DNA of 64,000 nucleotides from Belnapia arida (GCF_016773205.1 NZ_JAETWB010000015.1:1-64000), one strand, 5' to 3'; counted from the stretch's first letter, positions 1-8,531 are shown. A program made the numbers and translations. The notes: generated by a model from the letters alone, not told the origin.

Positions 1-248
1 CGAGCGAACCGCCACACCGTCGCGTGGTCCGGGACAGCTCGGAGGCCGAGCACGCGGCGGAGTTGGCCGGACAGGCGCAGAAGGTCCTCCAAGCCACGGT
101 AGGTCAGCCGCAGCCTCTCCCGCAGCAGGAGTAGGGCGAACAGGGTGGCTGGCGCGTAGGCCGGGGTGGCGAAGCGGCTTGGACTAGGAGCTACTCGGCG
201 CGCCACTGCCGCAGAGAGCCGAGCAAAACGGAGCAGTTCATTGTCCAT
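1..248 (-). CDS. Transposase N-terminus (IS5-like), cut by the window edge
   Basis: Reading the minus strand from an ATG at 248 gives about 82 codons open to the window edge. The product starts MDNELLRFARL and contains the segment TYRGLEDLLRLSGQLRRVLG, followed by VPDHATVWRFAR. This conserved N-terminal segment precedes the DDE catalytic domain in IS5-like transposases of the family that begins with a helical leader. The catalytic domain lies outside the window, so it cannot be said whether the copy is intact. It sits in the less GC-rich stretch with the HNH nuclease and integrase, which fits a mobile island. No terminal inverted repeat could be identified between 249 and 320. Confidence 0.7.
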   Translation of the reverse strand, partial: MDNELLRFARLSAAVARRVAPSPSRFATPAYAPATLFALLLLRERLRLTYRGLEDLLRLSGQLRRVLGLRAVPDHATVWRFA

Positions 249-475
249 GATCCCCAACTGGGGCTTCAGGCTTTATCCTGCCCGAATAGGCTCGCGACAG
301 AGCAAGTTTGGGTAAGCTCCTTCGATGTCTGCTCACGGGTATCGAAGCAGACAGACGAGCTGTACCTCGCTACCGCCGCTAGTCATTTTACCTAGCGATC
401 GGCCGATTGGGAGTGTAACGCTGAAATCGGCCCGAACTGTTCCTCGCTGCACAACTAAGACCGAGCGCTCCCCTG

Positions 476-1306
476 CTACACCTGCATACCATTCGCACTG
501 GCGGACATGCGATCCTCCTTCGCCTTGATGATCAAAAGTAACTCCTCATTAAGTCGAGCCCCGCTAATCCCATAATGGATGTGTCTGTGGCAGTTGGGGC
601 AGACGGCAGCGACTCCTTCCGGCAAGTCGGGCCCACCGTCAGTTAGGCGGTTCATGTGATGGACTTCGAGGTACGGCCGACCGTCTACGCGCAGAAATGG
701 TGCTCCACGATCGCAGGACTCGCAGGTACCAGCCGCGCGGGCCAATGCGTAGGCAGCGACGTCCCTGCTGCGAGCTAGGGAGGTGCGGGCAGCAATCGAA
801 ACCGTAGCTTCTGGTGCCATCGAACCGCTCGCTTGCGCTCGACGGCGCAACTCCGATAACGGAATCCCCTCGTCGGCGCCCTCAGTTAGGTCTGCCTCAG
901 CCTGAACTGCCGGAGCGAGATGAAATACGATTGCCCGACGCATTTGGCCTTTGCTATCCGGTTGTTGGCGATATTCCCAACTCGCCACCACAAACGCACC
1001 CATGAAGCAAACAAAGCTCTTCGCCTCCATCTTAAAAAGAAGAAGGGCCTTGCGATCGCCTACGTGGTCGCGCAATGCGCGGTTCCCACGAATGAACTCC
1101 ATGGGACCGACCTGTCCCTCGCCGAAGTAGCAAAACACGCCTTCGTCCCAGCCGTCGTCGTAGCCGTGTTGTGCGCCTGACCCTCCTGTAAACGCCAGGA
1201 TCAATCGGCGGTCTGATGGCGTTGCAATCCCGCCCTGTTGTTGCCCGCCAAAGCGCGCGTGAAGATCACGCCGGCGAATTACCTCTCCGATCTTCAAGCC
1301 GTACAT
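476..1306 (-). CDS. McrA-like HNH endonuclease with SRA/YDG-type N-terminal domain
   Basis: This 276-residue protein has two parts. The N-terminal half (about 5-130) has the look of the SRA/YDG modified-base-reading domain, with segments such as GEVIRRRDLHARFGG, SGAQHGYDDGW and GPMEFIRGNRALRDH. The C-terminal part is an HNH nuclease. It has a zinc-binding C195-x2-C198, the catalytic E-V-H-H stretch around H216/H217 with N219, then CPNCHRHIH at 236-244, which supplies C236, C239 and a histidine. This layout is typical of type IV (McrA-like) enzymes that cut DNA with modified cytosine. That substrate is inferred from the family. No methyltransferase is next to it, as expected for type IV. The gene is in the island beside the integrase. 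Confidence 0.8.
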   Translation of the reverse strand: MYGLKIGEVIRRRDLHARFGGQQQGGIATPSDRRLILAFTGGSGAQHGYDDGWDEGVFCYFGEGQVGPMEFIRGNRALRDHVGDRKALLLFKMEAKSFVCFMGAFVVASWEYRQQPDSKGQMRRAIVFHLAPAVQAEADLTEGADEGIPLSELRRRAQASGSMAPEATVSIAARTSLARSRDVAAYALARAAGTCESCDRGAPFLRVDGRPYLEVHHMNRLTDGGPDLPEGVAAVCPNCHRHIHYGISGARLNEELLLIIKAKEDRMSASANGMQV

Positions 1307-1763
1307 CTAGCTTCCTTCCAACTCTCCCACCGAGCTCGAATCCAACAGTCGCCGGGCAGATCAAATTTCAACCGTGTGCCTTTTCTGCGTCGGCAGATTT
1401 GAATGCGGGCAAGCGAGAACGGGCGGTTCCTTCGGCGGGGCGGGCCAACGGAGGTCCGGTTTCTACCCGTGACCGCCCTCCCGGACTGGCTAGTCAGTCC
1501 CCGCGCCTCGACATAGAGGCGCCGGAGCTGCTGCTTCGGCTGCGGGGGAGGGGCGGGGCCTGCTAGCCTCGCGATGAGGCGAAACCTCCATCGGCGCGAC
1601 GCCAGCCGGGTCAGCGTGCATACCGCAGTAGCGGTCTGACCAGCGGGGGCCGTTGCAAGTGAGTGTGGAGAGCCCCCGCTGCGAGCTTCTCCCGCGCGCG
1701 TCATCGTTGTGAGATGAGTAGCGAAGCGGTTCCTGTTTCGATGCGGGCGTATCCGGAGGATCT
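1307..1763. other. Intergenic stretch with no supportable gene
   Basis: These 457 bases lie between the start of the HNH nuclease gene and the end of the integrase gene. Open frames exist on both strands (for example 1294-1704 minus), but their products are arginine- and proline-rich and recall no family. I see no tRNA, clear repeat or strong hairpin. It may hold decayed island sequence or the nuclease promoter. Confidence 0.4.
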
Positions 1764-3134
1764 CTAATCTCGCTTGCCGCCTGCGCGGCGCGCCTTCTCG
1801 AAGGAAACTATTTTTTCAGTCGGCTTCCGCTGGGCGAGTTGCTCACGCAGCTTGCCAGCAACTAGGGCTTGCACTTCGGCAGCTGCTTGGTCAGCCACGT
1901 GCGCGTATCGGCTTGTGGTTGCGGCACTGGCATGCCCAAGGTTGCGTCCAATCAGAGGCAGGCTAACGCCGCTCGAGGCGGCGACGCTTGCGAAGGTGTG
2001 CCTCAAATCATGCAAGCGGACCGCGTCGACACCGTCGAGCCCGGCTGCCTTCCGGATCGCGCGCCATGCCCGTTGTAAGCCACCTGCCGTCATCGGGCCT
2101 TGCAGTTCTGTCAACAGTGGAGCCTTGCGGCCGTTCACTAAAGCCACGTTTCTATGGGCAACAGAGGGGAAAACGAACTCGCTTTCTGGTCGACGCCATT
2201 CAGCACATCGCAGCAGCACCAGACGTACCGGCTTAGTGAGTGGAATGCGCTTCTCGCCACTCTTCCTAGCTGTCTTGTGCTCCCGCAGCACTATGCATCC
2301 TGTCTCATCTTTGACGGCATTCCACCGAAGGCTAAGCACCTCGCCTTTTCGCATGCCGGTTTGCAAGGATAGCTCGATCGCGGCAACCCAGTGCGGTGCA
2401 CGGTGCTGCCAGTCATCTAGGACGGTGCCAAGCCGTCCTACTTCCTCTGGAGATAGGTGTCTCTCCCGCCGCGTTGTGCTGAACTGCCGCATTCCGCGGG
2501 CAGGGTTCGACGAGATGACTTCATGGTCACTGAGATGCCCGCAGAAGGCTGAGAGAACGCGGAGGACGGCTTTCATCCCCTCGGAGCCGAGATGCCGGTC
2601 ACCGACCCGTCTTGGTATTTTAGCCGGAGTTTTATCTCGCCACTGGCGGATGCGCGAAGCAGTGAGTTCCCCCGGCTTCAGCGAGCCGAAGGCCGGGAGG
2701 ATGTGGTTGTTCATTTTGCGCGTATAGTCCGCGATGGTACTGGCGGCCATTTCACCCTTCTTTGCGCGCAGTCGCAGAAGCTCCAGCCATTCTCGCGCAT
2801 GAGCACTGAGGTTCTGCTGTCGGCGAGCCGCCACTTTCTCGGTCTGTGGGTCGCGACCGGCGCGGGCGCTGCTGTTCGCCTTCTCGGCGGCGTCCCGAGC
2901 AGCACTCGCGCTAATCTTCTTTACTGAGCCGAGGGTCAGCCGGCGTGTGCGGCCGGTGCCGTCTCGATACTGAAAGACGAACGATCGTCCGCCCCCTGGA
3001 CTGATCTTTAAGCCGAAACCCGCCAGGCTGGTGTCCCAGATGAACGTATCGCGACCAGCGGAGGCTTTTGCTGGGTCCGCCACCAGCGGCGCCACCGCTT
3101 GGTCCGTCAGCCGCTTGCGTTGAACTCCAGCCAT
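1764..3134 (-). CDS. Tyrosine integrase of the tRNA-targeting island type (P4-like)
   Basis: The 456-residue protein is a site-specific tyrosine recombinase. It has an N-terminal DUF4102-like arm-binding region (about 1-100), a core-binding SAM-like domain (110-215) and a catalytic domain. The active-site set is complete: R262 in QTGMRKGE, K287 in the EHKTARKS hairpin, H375 and R378 in HDLRHTFAS, H401 in LGHASAATT and Y410 in SRYAH. I chose the ATG at 3134 because AGGAGG lies 5 bases upstream on the coding strand; the frame stays open further upstream without a better site. The gene sits about 150 bp from a tRNA-Lys 3' fragment, which fits an integrase next to its attachment junction. Confidence 0.93.
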   Translation of the reverse strand: MAGVQRKRLTDQAVAPLVADPAKASAGRDTFIWDTSLAGFGLKISPGGGRSFVFQYRDGTGRTRRLTLGSVKKISASAARDAAEKANSSARAGRDPQTEKVAARRQQNLSAHAREWLELLRLRAKKGEMAASTIADYTRKMNNHILPAFGSLKPGELTASRIRQWRDKTPAKIPRRVGDRHLGSEGMKAVLRVLSAFCGHLSDHEVISSNPARGMRQFSTTRRERHLSPEEVGRLGTVLDDWQHRAPHWVAAIELSLQTGMRKGEVLSLRWNAVKDETGCIVLREHKTARKSGEKRIPLTKPVRLVLLRCAEWRRPESEFVFPSVAHRNVALVNGRKAPLLTELQGPMTAGGLQRAWRAIRKAAGLDGVDAVRLHDLRHTFASVAASSGVSLPLIGRNLGHASAATTSRYAHVADQAAAEVQALVAGKLREQLAQRKPTEKIVSFEKARRAGGKRD

Positions 3135-3146
3135 GTTCGCCTCCTG

Positions 3147-3166
3147 CTTACTGGTTTGACAGTAAG
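3147..3166. promoter_or_regulatory. Inverted repeat just upstream of the integrase ribosome-binding site
   Basis: The arms CTTACTG and CAGTAAG match perfectly around a 6-base spacer, directly beside the integrase Shine-Dalgarno (3140-3145) and 12 bases from its start codon. A further AGTAAGC lies at about 3173-3179. It could be an operator for integrase control or an arm-type recombinase site. The sequence shows only the symmetry. Confidence 0.4.
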
Positions 3167-3287
3167 CGGACGAGTAAGCAAGGTCTGAGACACAGCCCGG
3201 GACAGGCTGAGACCACAAGCGACCATATCTTATTGAATTTGCGAGCGGATTTAATACCCACGCTCAGATTTCTCAGAGGAAGCTAGA

Positions 3288-3345
3288 TTAGAGCACGAGA
3301 CTTTTAATCTCGTGGCCGTGGGTTCGAATCCCACCCGGCTCACCA
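3288..3345 (+). other. tRNA-Lys(UUU) 3' fragment: attachment-site junction of the island
   Basis: From about 3288 the sequence is a tRNA 3' portion. The anticodon stem CGAGA/TCTCG (3296-3300, 3308-3312) encloses the loop CTTTTAA with anticodon TTT. It is followed by a variable loop, the T arm GTGGG-TTCGAAT-CCCAC (3318-3334), the acceptor strand CCGGCTC, discriminator A and encoded CCA (3343-3345). The expected 5' acceptor GAGCCGG and a normal D arm are absent upstream, so this is not a complete gene. Integration into a tRNA 3' end leaves exactly such a copy at one element end. The intact tRNA-Lys is predicted at the other end, to the left of this window. Confidence 0.85.
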
Positions 3346-3458
3346 ACCTCCACGCCTTACGCAACCCGGACGGTTTACCTAACTTTAAGACTGGATCGGA
3401 GCGGGAGCCGAAGCGCATCCTGCCCAGCCCAAACAATGCGGAAATCCAGGACATCACC

Positions 3459-3887
3459 ATGAGCGACCACCCAATCATCGGCGTCTCGGACGAGGTGGCG
3501 GCCGATGCGGAGGGGGTCCGCATCATTCTCGAGACGCCAGCGGGGCCGCTCGCCCTCGCCATCCCCCTGCTGGTGGCGGAGCGATTGCTGGTCACCCTCC
3601 GCTCCGGGACGGATGATGCGCACCGGCAGCGGCTCGAGCGCGGCGATGCATTGCGCACCGCCATCGTGCCGACCGACCGGCCGCCGCTTGACACCACCGG
3701 CTGCATGGCGAGCCAGGCCACCGATGGCCGCATCCTGTTGCAGTTCCGGCATGCCGCGGCGGCGACCACGCAGATCTTCGTCCCTCCGATGGGGGCGGCG
3801 ATGCTGGCCCGGGCGCTCGGCGAGCTTAGCGGGCAGACGCAGCCGCCGCGGGCCGTGGCCGGCGAGCCGGGGAAGCGGCGCAGCTAG
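3459..3887 (+). CDS. Hypothetical protein (142 aa)
   Basis: The product, from ATG 3459 (MSDHPIIGVSDEVAADAEGV), is a small soluble protein that I do not recognise. It has a stretch reading as beta strands (VRIILETPAGPLALAIPLLVAERLL), a polar middle, and a second such stretch (GRILLQFRHAAAATTQIFVPPMGAAML). Such a pattern suits a small alpha/beta domain. No signal peptide, membrane segment or cysteine motif is present. The frame stays open upstream into the tRNA fragment, but codons there read through tRNA sequence, so the internal ATG is preferred. Its GC content matches the chromosome, not the island, so it is the first gene of the core side. Confidence 0.6.
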   Translation: MSDHPIIGVSDEVAADAEGVRIILETPAGPLALAIPLLVAERLLVTLRSGTDDAHRQRLERGDALRTAIVPTDRPPLDTTGCMASQATDGRILLQFRHAAAATTQIFVPPMGAAMLARALGELSGQTQPPRAVAGEPGKRRS

Positions 3888-3997
3888 GCCATGTGATTCA
3901 TGCCCATGGGCGTCCGGACCTGCGGCGCTCACGCCCTGGTCCCAGAGCCGGACCCATGCTTTACCGGCGGCGCCAGCGCTGACCGGGACTCCATCGC

Positions 3998-5161
3998 ATG
4001 CTCTCCTTGCCGGCCCTCGCGGCCGGGCTGCTCTCCGGCTTCGTCGGCTTCGCCTCCTCCTTCGCCGTCGTGTTGCAGGGGTTGCGCGCCATGGGCGCGG
4101 GGCCGGACGAGGCCGCCTCGGGGCTGATGGCGCTGTCCATCGCCATGGGCCTCTGCGGGATCGGGCTGAGCCTGTGGCGGCGGATGCCGATCAGCGTCGC
4201 CTGGTCGACTCCAGGGGCAGCGCTGCTGGCGGCCTCGGCGATGCCGGAGGGCGGTTTCCCGGTGGCGGTCGGGGCCTTTCTGGTGAGCGGCGTGCTGCTG
4301 GTGCTGGCGGGGCTGTGGCGGCCCTTCGGCCGGGCCGTGGCCGCCATCCCCTCGCCGCTGGCCAACGCCATGCTGGCGGGGGTGCTGCTCGGGCTATGCC
4401 TGGCGCCGGTGCGGGCGCTGGCGGAGGCGCCCGTGGCGGGCCTCGCCATCATCCTCACCTGGGCGATCGTCGGGCGGATCAACCGGCTGCTGGCGGTGCC
4501 GGCGGCGCTGCTGGTGGCAGTCGGGGTGATCCTGGCGACGATCCAGCTGCCGCCCGGCATCCTCGCGGCGGCGGGGCCGGTGCCGGCCTGGGTGATGCCG
4601 CGCTTCACCCTCGCGGCCGCGATCGGGATCGGGGTGCCACTCTTCATCGTCACCATGGCCTCGCAGAACATCCCCGGCATGGCGGTGCTGAACGCCAACG
4701 GGTTCCGGCCGGAAGCAGGGCCGCTCTTCGCGGTGACGGGGCTCTTCTCCCTGGCCGGGGCGCCGCTGGGCGGCCATGCGGTGAACCTTGCTGCCATCAC
4801 CGCAGCGCTCTGCGCAAGCCCGGAGGCGGAGCCGGATGCGGCCCGGCGCTGGTGGGCCGCAGTCGTGGCGGGCGCCGTCTATATCGGCTTCGGGTTGCTG
4901 GCGGGGGCGGCGGTCGCCTTCATGGCCGCGGCACCGCCGGTGCTGATCCAGGCGGTGGCGGGGCTGGCGCTGCTGGGGGCCTTCGGCCATGCGATCCAGG
5001 GCGCAGTGGCGGTGCCGGCGCAGCGGGAGGCGGCGGTCATCACCTTCCTCGTCACCGCCTCGGGGCTCGCGATCCTCGGCGTCAGCGGCGCCTTCTGGGG
5101 GTTGATGGCGGGCGGCGCGATGCTGCTCCTGCACCGGCCGGGGTTGTTCACTCGAGCCTGA
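3998..5161 (+). CDS. benE: BenE-family benzoate/H+ symporter-like membrane protein
   Basis: The 387-residue protein is almost wholly hydrophobic, with 11 to 12 predicted membrane segments. It has the BenE family layout: an N-terminal GLLSGFVGFASSFAVVLQGLRAMG, a central SVAWSTPGAALLA with a helix-breaking proline, and VTMASQNIPGMAVLNANG followed by GHAVNLAAITAALC. BenE of Acinetobacter imports benzoate, and family members probably move aromatic or other weak acids with protons across the inner membrane. No benzoate catabolic gene is adjacent, so the substrate is open. The 3' end overlaps the convergent binding-protein gene by 14 bases. Confidence 0.85.
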   Translation: MLSLPALAAGLLSGFVGFASSFAVVLQGLRAMGAGPDEAASGLMALSIAMGLCGIGLSLWRRMPISVAWSTPGAALLAASAMPEGGFPVAVGAFLVSGVLLVLAGLWRPFGRAVAAIPSPLANAMLAGVLLGLCLAPVRALAEAPVAGLAIILTWAIVGRINRLLAVPAALLVAVGVILATIQLPPGILAAAGPVPAWVMPRFTLAAAIGIGVPLFIVTMASQNIPGMAVLNANGFRPEAGPLFAVTGLFSLAGAPLGGHAVNLAAITAALCASPEAEPDAARRWWAAVVAGAVYIGFGLLAGAAVAFMAAAPPVLIQAVAGLALLGAFGHAIQGAVAVPAQREAAVITFLVTASGLAILGVSGAFWGLMAGGAMLLLHRPGLFTRA

Positions 5162-6110
5162 TATGCGCCGCGTCGGCGACGCGCTGCCAGCGGGCGGATT
5201 CCTCGGCGATGGTTGCAGCGAAGGCCGCGGGGCTGGTCCAATGCGCAGTGGCACCCTGTTTGCGGAGGCCATCGCGGACACCGGGCGTCTCGCTCGCCTC
5301 CTTCAGTGCGGCGGAGAGGCGATCCACCACCGCGGCAGGCAGGCCGGCAGGGCCGAGCAAGCTGTACCAATTATCGGCCAGCACCTCCGGCAGGCCGGCC
5401 TCCGCGGTGGTGGGCAGGTCGGGCAGCATCGGGCTACGGCGCGTGCTGGCCAGCACCAGGGCCCGCAGCGCACCGCTCCGCAGGTGCGGCAGAACCACCG
5501 GCAGGTCGGCGAAGAGCAGCTGGATCTGCCCGCCCAGCAGGTCGGTCACCGCCGGCGCGGCGCCGCGATAGGGGACGACGGTAAGCTCCATCCCGCTTTG
5601 CAGGCGCAGCATCTCGGCGGCGAAGTGGGAGATGCCGGCCGCCCCGGCCGTGCCGATGGCGAGCCTTGTGCCGGGCCGCCGCGCCAGCGCCCTGAGCCCG
5701 GCGAGATCGCTGACGCCGAGGCCTGGCGCGGCCACCAGCGCCTCCGGCACCAGGGTGACGATGCTGACCGGGGTGAGGTCCTGCGGGACGCGATAGGGCA
5801 CGGTATTGGTGACATGCGGGATGATGACCAGAGCTCCGCTGCTGGTCAGCACCAGCGTATGCCCGTCGGGCGGCGCCTTGGCTGCAGCATCGACGCCAAT
5901 GACGCCGCCGGCGCCGGGGCGGCTCTCGATCACTACCGGCTGGCCGAGCATTGCCGTCAGCGGCTGGGCGTAAAGCCGGGCGATGATGTCGTTCGGCCCG
6001 CCGGGCGGGAAGGGGACGATCAGGCGGATCGGCCGGCTCGGCCAGGCGGGCTGCGCCCGGGCGATGGCGGGCAGGACGGCGGCAGCCGCCAGCAGATGGC
6101 GACGATGCAT
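5148..6110 (-). CDS. Bug/TctC-family periplasmic tricarboxylate-type binding protein (orphan)
   Basis: The 320-residue protein begins MHRRHLLAAAAVLPAIARAQ, a signal peptide with a twin-arginine-like start and probable cleavage after ARA. The mature part carries the Bug signature WPSRPIRLIVPFPPGGPNDIIAR and later GVIGVDAAAKAPPDGHTL. Such proteins capture small carboxylates in the periplasm. Bug genes are expanded in many beta- and alphaproteobacteria, mostly as orphans without TctA/TctB, as here. ATG 6110 is chosen because the signal peptide starts there; the longer upstream frame gives arginine-rich nonsense. Ligand unknown. Confidence 0.88.
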   Translation of the reverse strand: MHRRHLLAAAAVLPAIARAQPAWPSRPIRLIVPFPPGGPNDIIARLYAQPLTAMLGQPVVIESRPGAGGVIGVDAAAKAPPDGHTLVLTSSGALVIIPHVTNTVPYRVPQDLTPVSIVTLVPEALVAAPGLGVSDLAGLRALARRPGTRLAIGTAGAAGISHFAAEMLRLQSGMELTVVPYRGAAPAVTDLLGGQIQLLFADLPVVLPHLRSGALRALVLASTRRSPMLPDLPTTAEAGLPEVLADNWYSLLGPAGLPAAVVDRLSAALKEASETPGVRDGLRKQGATAHWTSPAAFAATIAEESARWQRVADAAHIRLE

Positions 6111-6178
6111 GGGCGATCCTCCGGTCTTTCGTTGCCGGGGATCATGCCCATGGGGGCTGGCCGGGGGAAGCGCGCCGG

Positions 6179-6547
6179 CTACCAGCCGTCGCGGGGCGGT
6201 TCCGCATAAGGCTGCCCATAGGGATCGGCATAGGGCTGCGGCTGGTACTGCGGCTGGTATTGCGGCTGATACTGGGGCTGGGCGTAGTAGCCCTGGGTGG
6301 GCGCGGCACTCCGTTGGTCCACCGAATTGCCGATCAGCCCGCCGACCAGCGCACCCGCCGCGGCGCCGCCGAGGATGGCCCCGCCGCCATGCCCGACCGC
6401 GGCACCGAGCAAGCCGCCGGCTGCGGCGCCGGTGACCGCGCCGGCTGCCGTGTTGGAGGGCGGCGCGGCGTAATAGGGCGTGGACTCCACGATGCAGCCG
6501 CAGAGCGGAAGCATCGCCAGGGCCGCGAGCCAAAACCTCGGTTTCAT
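6179..6547 (-). CDS. Glycine-zipper lipoprotein with QYQP repeats
   Basis: This 122-residue protein starts MKPRFWLAALAMLPLCGCIV, with the lipobox L15-C-G-C18, so it should be lipidated at C18 and anchored in the outer or inner membrane. Next comes a glycine-zipper region (AAGAVTGAAAGGLLGAAVGHGGG, then AILGGAAAGALVGGLIGNSVDQ), the pattern of Rick_17kDa/SlyB-like or YMGG-like lipoproteins. The C-terminus is a Q/Y/P-rich tail with at least three tandem QYQP units. GGAGG lies 7 bases upstream of the chosen start. A role in envelope integrity is inferred from the family. Confidence 0.75.
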   Translation of the reverse strand: MKPRFWLAALAMLPLCGCIVESTPYYAAPPSNTAAGAVTGAAAGGLLGAAVGHGGGAILGGAAAGALVGGLIGNSVDQRSAAPTQGYYAQPQYQPQYQPQYQPQPYADPYGQPYAEPPRDGW

Positions 6548-6798
6548 CTCATCCAACCTCCGATCCGCCCTCGCAACGCGCGACGGCCGGGAAGGCTGCA
6601 TTAACCGTTTCGGATGGGACGAGGTCATGGCGCCGGCATGGCGAAGCCGGGGCAGGGCGCACCCGGGGCCTGCAGGCGAGGGACGGTCAGTGCCGGACGA
6701 TCCGGGCCTTCCCAGAAAAGACCGCTGGCCTAGGGTGGCCGGACCGGTGGGACTGTCCCAGAATGAGGCCGGCCGGATGGCCTGCGCAGGGAGGCATC

Positions 6799-7482
6799 AT
6801 GGTGAACACGGCGGATGCGGAGGATCCGGAGCGCCTGGTGCTGTTTGGCAGCTTCACCAGCAGCTCAAGCTACAAGCCGATGCTTTTCCTCTCCCTGTCA
6901 GGCGTGCCCTTCAGCTTCCGCACCGTGAACCTGAAAACCGGGCTGCAGAAATCGCCGGCCTATCTGGCCCTCAATCCCCATGGGCAGGTCCCGACGCTGC
7001 GGCATCGCGGGCTGACCGTGATCCAGTCCAACGTCATCCTCGACTATCTGGCACAGGCTACGGGCCGGTTCGGCGGCCGGTCGGAGCAGGCCCGCTGGGC
7101 GGCCAGGGCGTGGTTGTCCTGGGAGGCGGATGCCATCACCAACATCGCCAAGGTCCGGCACTACCACCGCTTCCGCAGCGTGGATCCGGCCGTGATGGCG
7201 TATTTCATGCCGTTGGCCGAGGCGGCTCTGGATGTCGTCGACCGGACGCTTGCCGACGGGCGGGACTGGCTCGTGGGCGAGGAGGCGCCGTCCATCGCCG
7301 ATATCGGCTGCTGGGGCCGGATGGTGTTCATGGCGGAAGGCGGGATCGAGATCGCTCGCTGGCCGCATCTGCAGCGCTGGGCACGGCGCCTGGCCGATTT
7401 GCCGGGCTTTGCGCTGCCCTATGACCTGATCCCGAAGAGGGACGCCGAATTCGCGGGACGCAACGGGGAGGACCAAGGATGA
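6799..7482 (+). CDS. Glutathione S-transferase family protein
   Basis: The product (227 aa) has an N-terminal thioredoxin-like domain with LVLFGSFTSSSSYKPMLFLSLSG and LNPHGQVPTLRHRGLTVIQSNVILDYL. The V-P-T cis-proline and the Q-S-N in place of the usual E-S glutathione contact are visible. A helical C-terminal domain contains the N-capping stretch SIADIGCWG. ATG 6799 follows a GAGG at good spacing. It overlaps the next gene by 4 bases (ATGA), so it is translationally coupled to the flavin monooxygenase. GSTs in such pairs often assist breakdown of a xenobiotic or sulfur compound, but the substrate cannot be told here. Confidence 0.82.
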   Translation: MVNTADAEDPERLVLFGSFTSSSSYKPMLFLSLSGVPFSFRTVNLKTGLQKSPAYLALNPHGQVPTLRHRGLTVIQSNVILDYLAQATGRFGGRSEQARWAARAWLSWEADAITNIAKVRHYHRFRSVDPAVMAYFMPLAEAALDVVDRTLADGRDWLVGEEAPSIADIGCWGRMVFMAEGGIEIARWPHLQRWARRLADLPGFALPYDLIPKRDAEFAGRNGEDQG

Positions 7483-8531
7483 CCCATCCGCTTCGCATCG
7501 GCATCTGGGCGCTCGTCCATGGCAACCGCGCCGCGCTGCGGGACCCGAAGGAGCCCTATGATGCCTCCTGGCGGCGCAACCGCGGGCTGGTGCTGGAGGC
7601 GGAGGCGCTCGGCTATGACTGCGTCCTCGTCGCCCAGCATACGATGAACCCGCACCGCACCGATCTCGGCCAGCTGGAGGCCTGGACCGCCTCGGCCGCG
7701 CTCGCGGCGGAGACGCGCCGGATCGAGATCATCGCCGCCATCAAGCCCATGCTCTACCACCCCGTGGTGCTGGCCAAGATGGCCTTGCAAATCGAGGAGA
7801 TCAGCGGCGGCCGCTTCGCCATCAACTTGGTGAATGCCTGGAACCGCAAGGAGATCGAGGATGCGGGCCTCACCTTCCGCGAGCATGACGAGCGCTACGC
7901 CTATGGCGCCGAGTGGCTGTCCCTGGTGGAGTGGCTGATGCGCGGGGAGGAGGTGCATCACGAGGGGCGCTTCTTCCAGGTCAGGGACTATGTCCTCCGC
8001 CCGACCTCTTCGAACCGGCCGCGCCCACGCATCTACATCGGTGGCGAATCCCCGCCGGCGCGGGACTTGGCCGCAGCCCAGGCCGATATCTGGTTCATCA
8101 ACGGCCAGCCGCTGGAGAACGTGCAGGCGCTGATCGCCGATGTCCGGGCGCGGCCACGCCAGGGCGAGCCGGTGCGCTTCGGCCTCTCCACCTTCGTCAT
8201 CGCACGGGAGACGGAGAAGGAGGCCGAAGCGGAATACCGTCGGCTGCTCGACCTGGCGGCGGAGGACACGGACATCAAGGCCTATGTGAAGGCCAATACC
8301 GACCCGGCCGTCGCCATGTGGAAGACCCAGGCGAAATACGAGAGCGTCGGCACCAATGGCGGGACCTCGGCCGGCACGGTCGGAAGCTACCAACAGGTCG
8401 CCGAGCGGCTGATGCAGTTCCACGCCGCGGGCATCGACACCCTGCTGACCCAGTTCCAGCCCTTCGAGCGGGAGATGCGGCGCTTCGCCGAGCATGTCAT
8501 GCCACGGCTTGCGCATCTTCGCACCCGGTGA
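7479..8531 (+). CDS. LLM-class flavin-dependent monooxygenase (SsuD-like)
   Basis: This 350-residue protein belongs to the bacterial luciferase-like fold. Family landmarks are the N-terminal RIGIWALVHGN, the EAEALGYDCVLVAQHT segment, the beta strand RIEIIAAIKPMLYHPVVLAK, and ISGGRFAINLVNAWNRKEI, which matches the SsuD/dimethylsulfone monooxygenase type. Later IYIGGESPPARDLAAAQADIWFING is typical too. Such enzymes use FMNH2 and O2 to cleave C-S or similar bonds. No flavin reductase is adjacent, so it must use one encoded elsewhere. Coupled to the upstream GST gene. Confidence 0.87.
   Translation: MTHPLRIGIWALVHGNRAALRDPKEPYDASWRRNRGLVLEAEALGYDCVLVAQHTMNPHRTDLGQLEAWTASAALAAETRRIEIIAAIKPMLYHPVVLAKMALQIEEISGGRFAINLVNAWNRKEIEDAGLTFREHDERYAYGAEWLSLVEWLMRGEEVHHEGRFFQVRDYVLRPTSSNRPRPRIYIGGESPPARDLAAAQADIWFINGQPLENVQALIADVRARPRQGEPVRFGLSTFVIARETEKEAEAEYRRLLDLAAEDTDIKAYVKANTDPAVAMWKTQAKYESVGTNGGTSAGTVGSYQQVAERLMQFHAAGIDTLLTQFQPFEREMRRFAEHVMPRLAHLRTR

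Noticed and set aside
325-528. A short plus-strand frame after the transposase fragment
   Set aside because: Only 67 codons, no family resemblance, and it overlaps the 3' end of the HNH gene on the other strand.
1294-1704. A possible 136-residue gene on the minus strand
   Set aside because: No recognisable motif, no convincing ribosome-binding site and skewed R/P/A content; it also overlaps the start of the HNH gene.
3270-3345. A complete tRNA-Lys gene
   Set aside because: The 3' part is perfect, but the 5' acceptor strand GAGCCGG and a standard D arm are missing, so only a fragment is supported.
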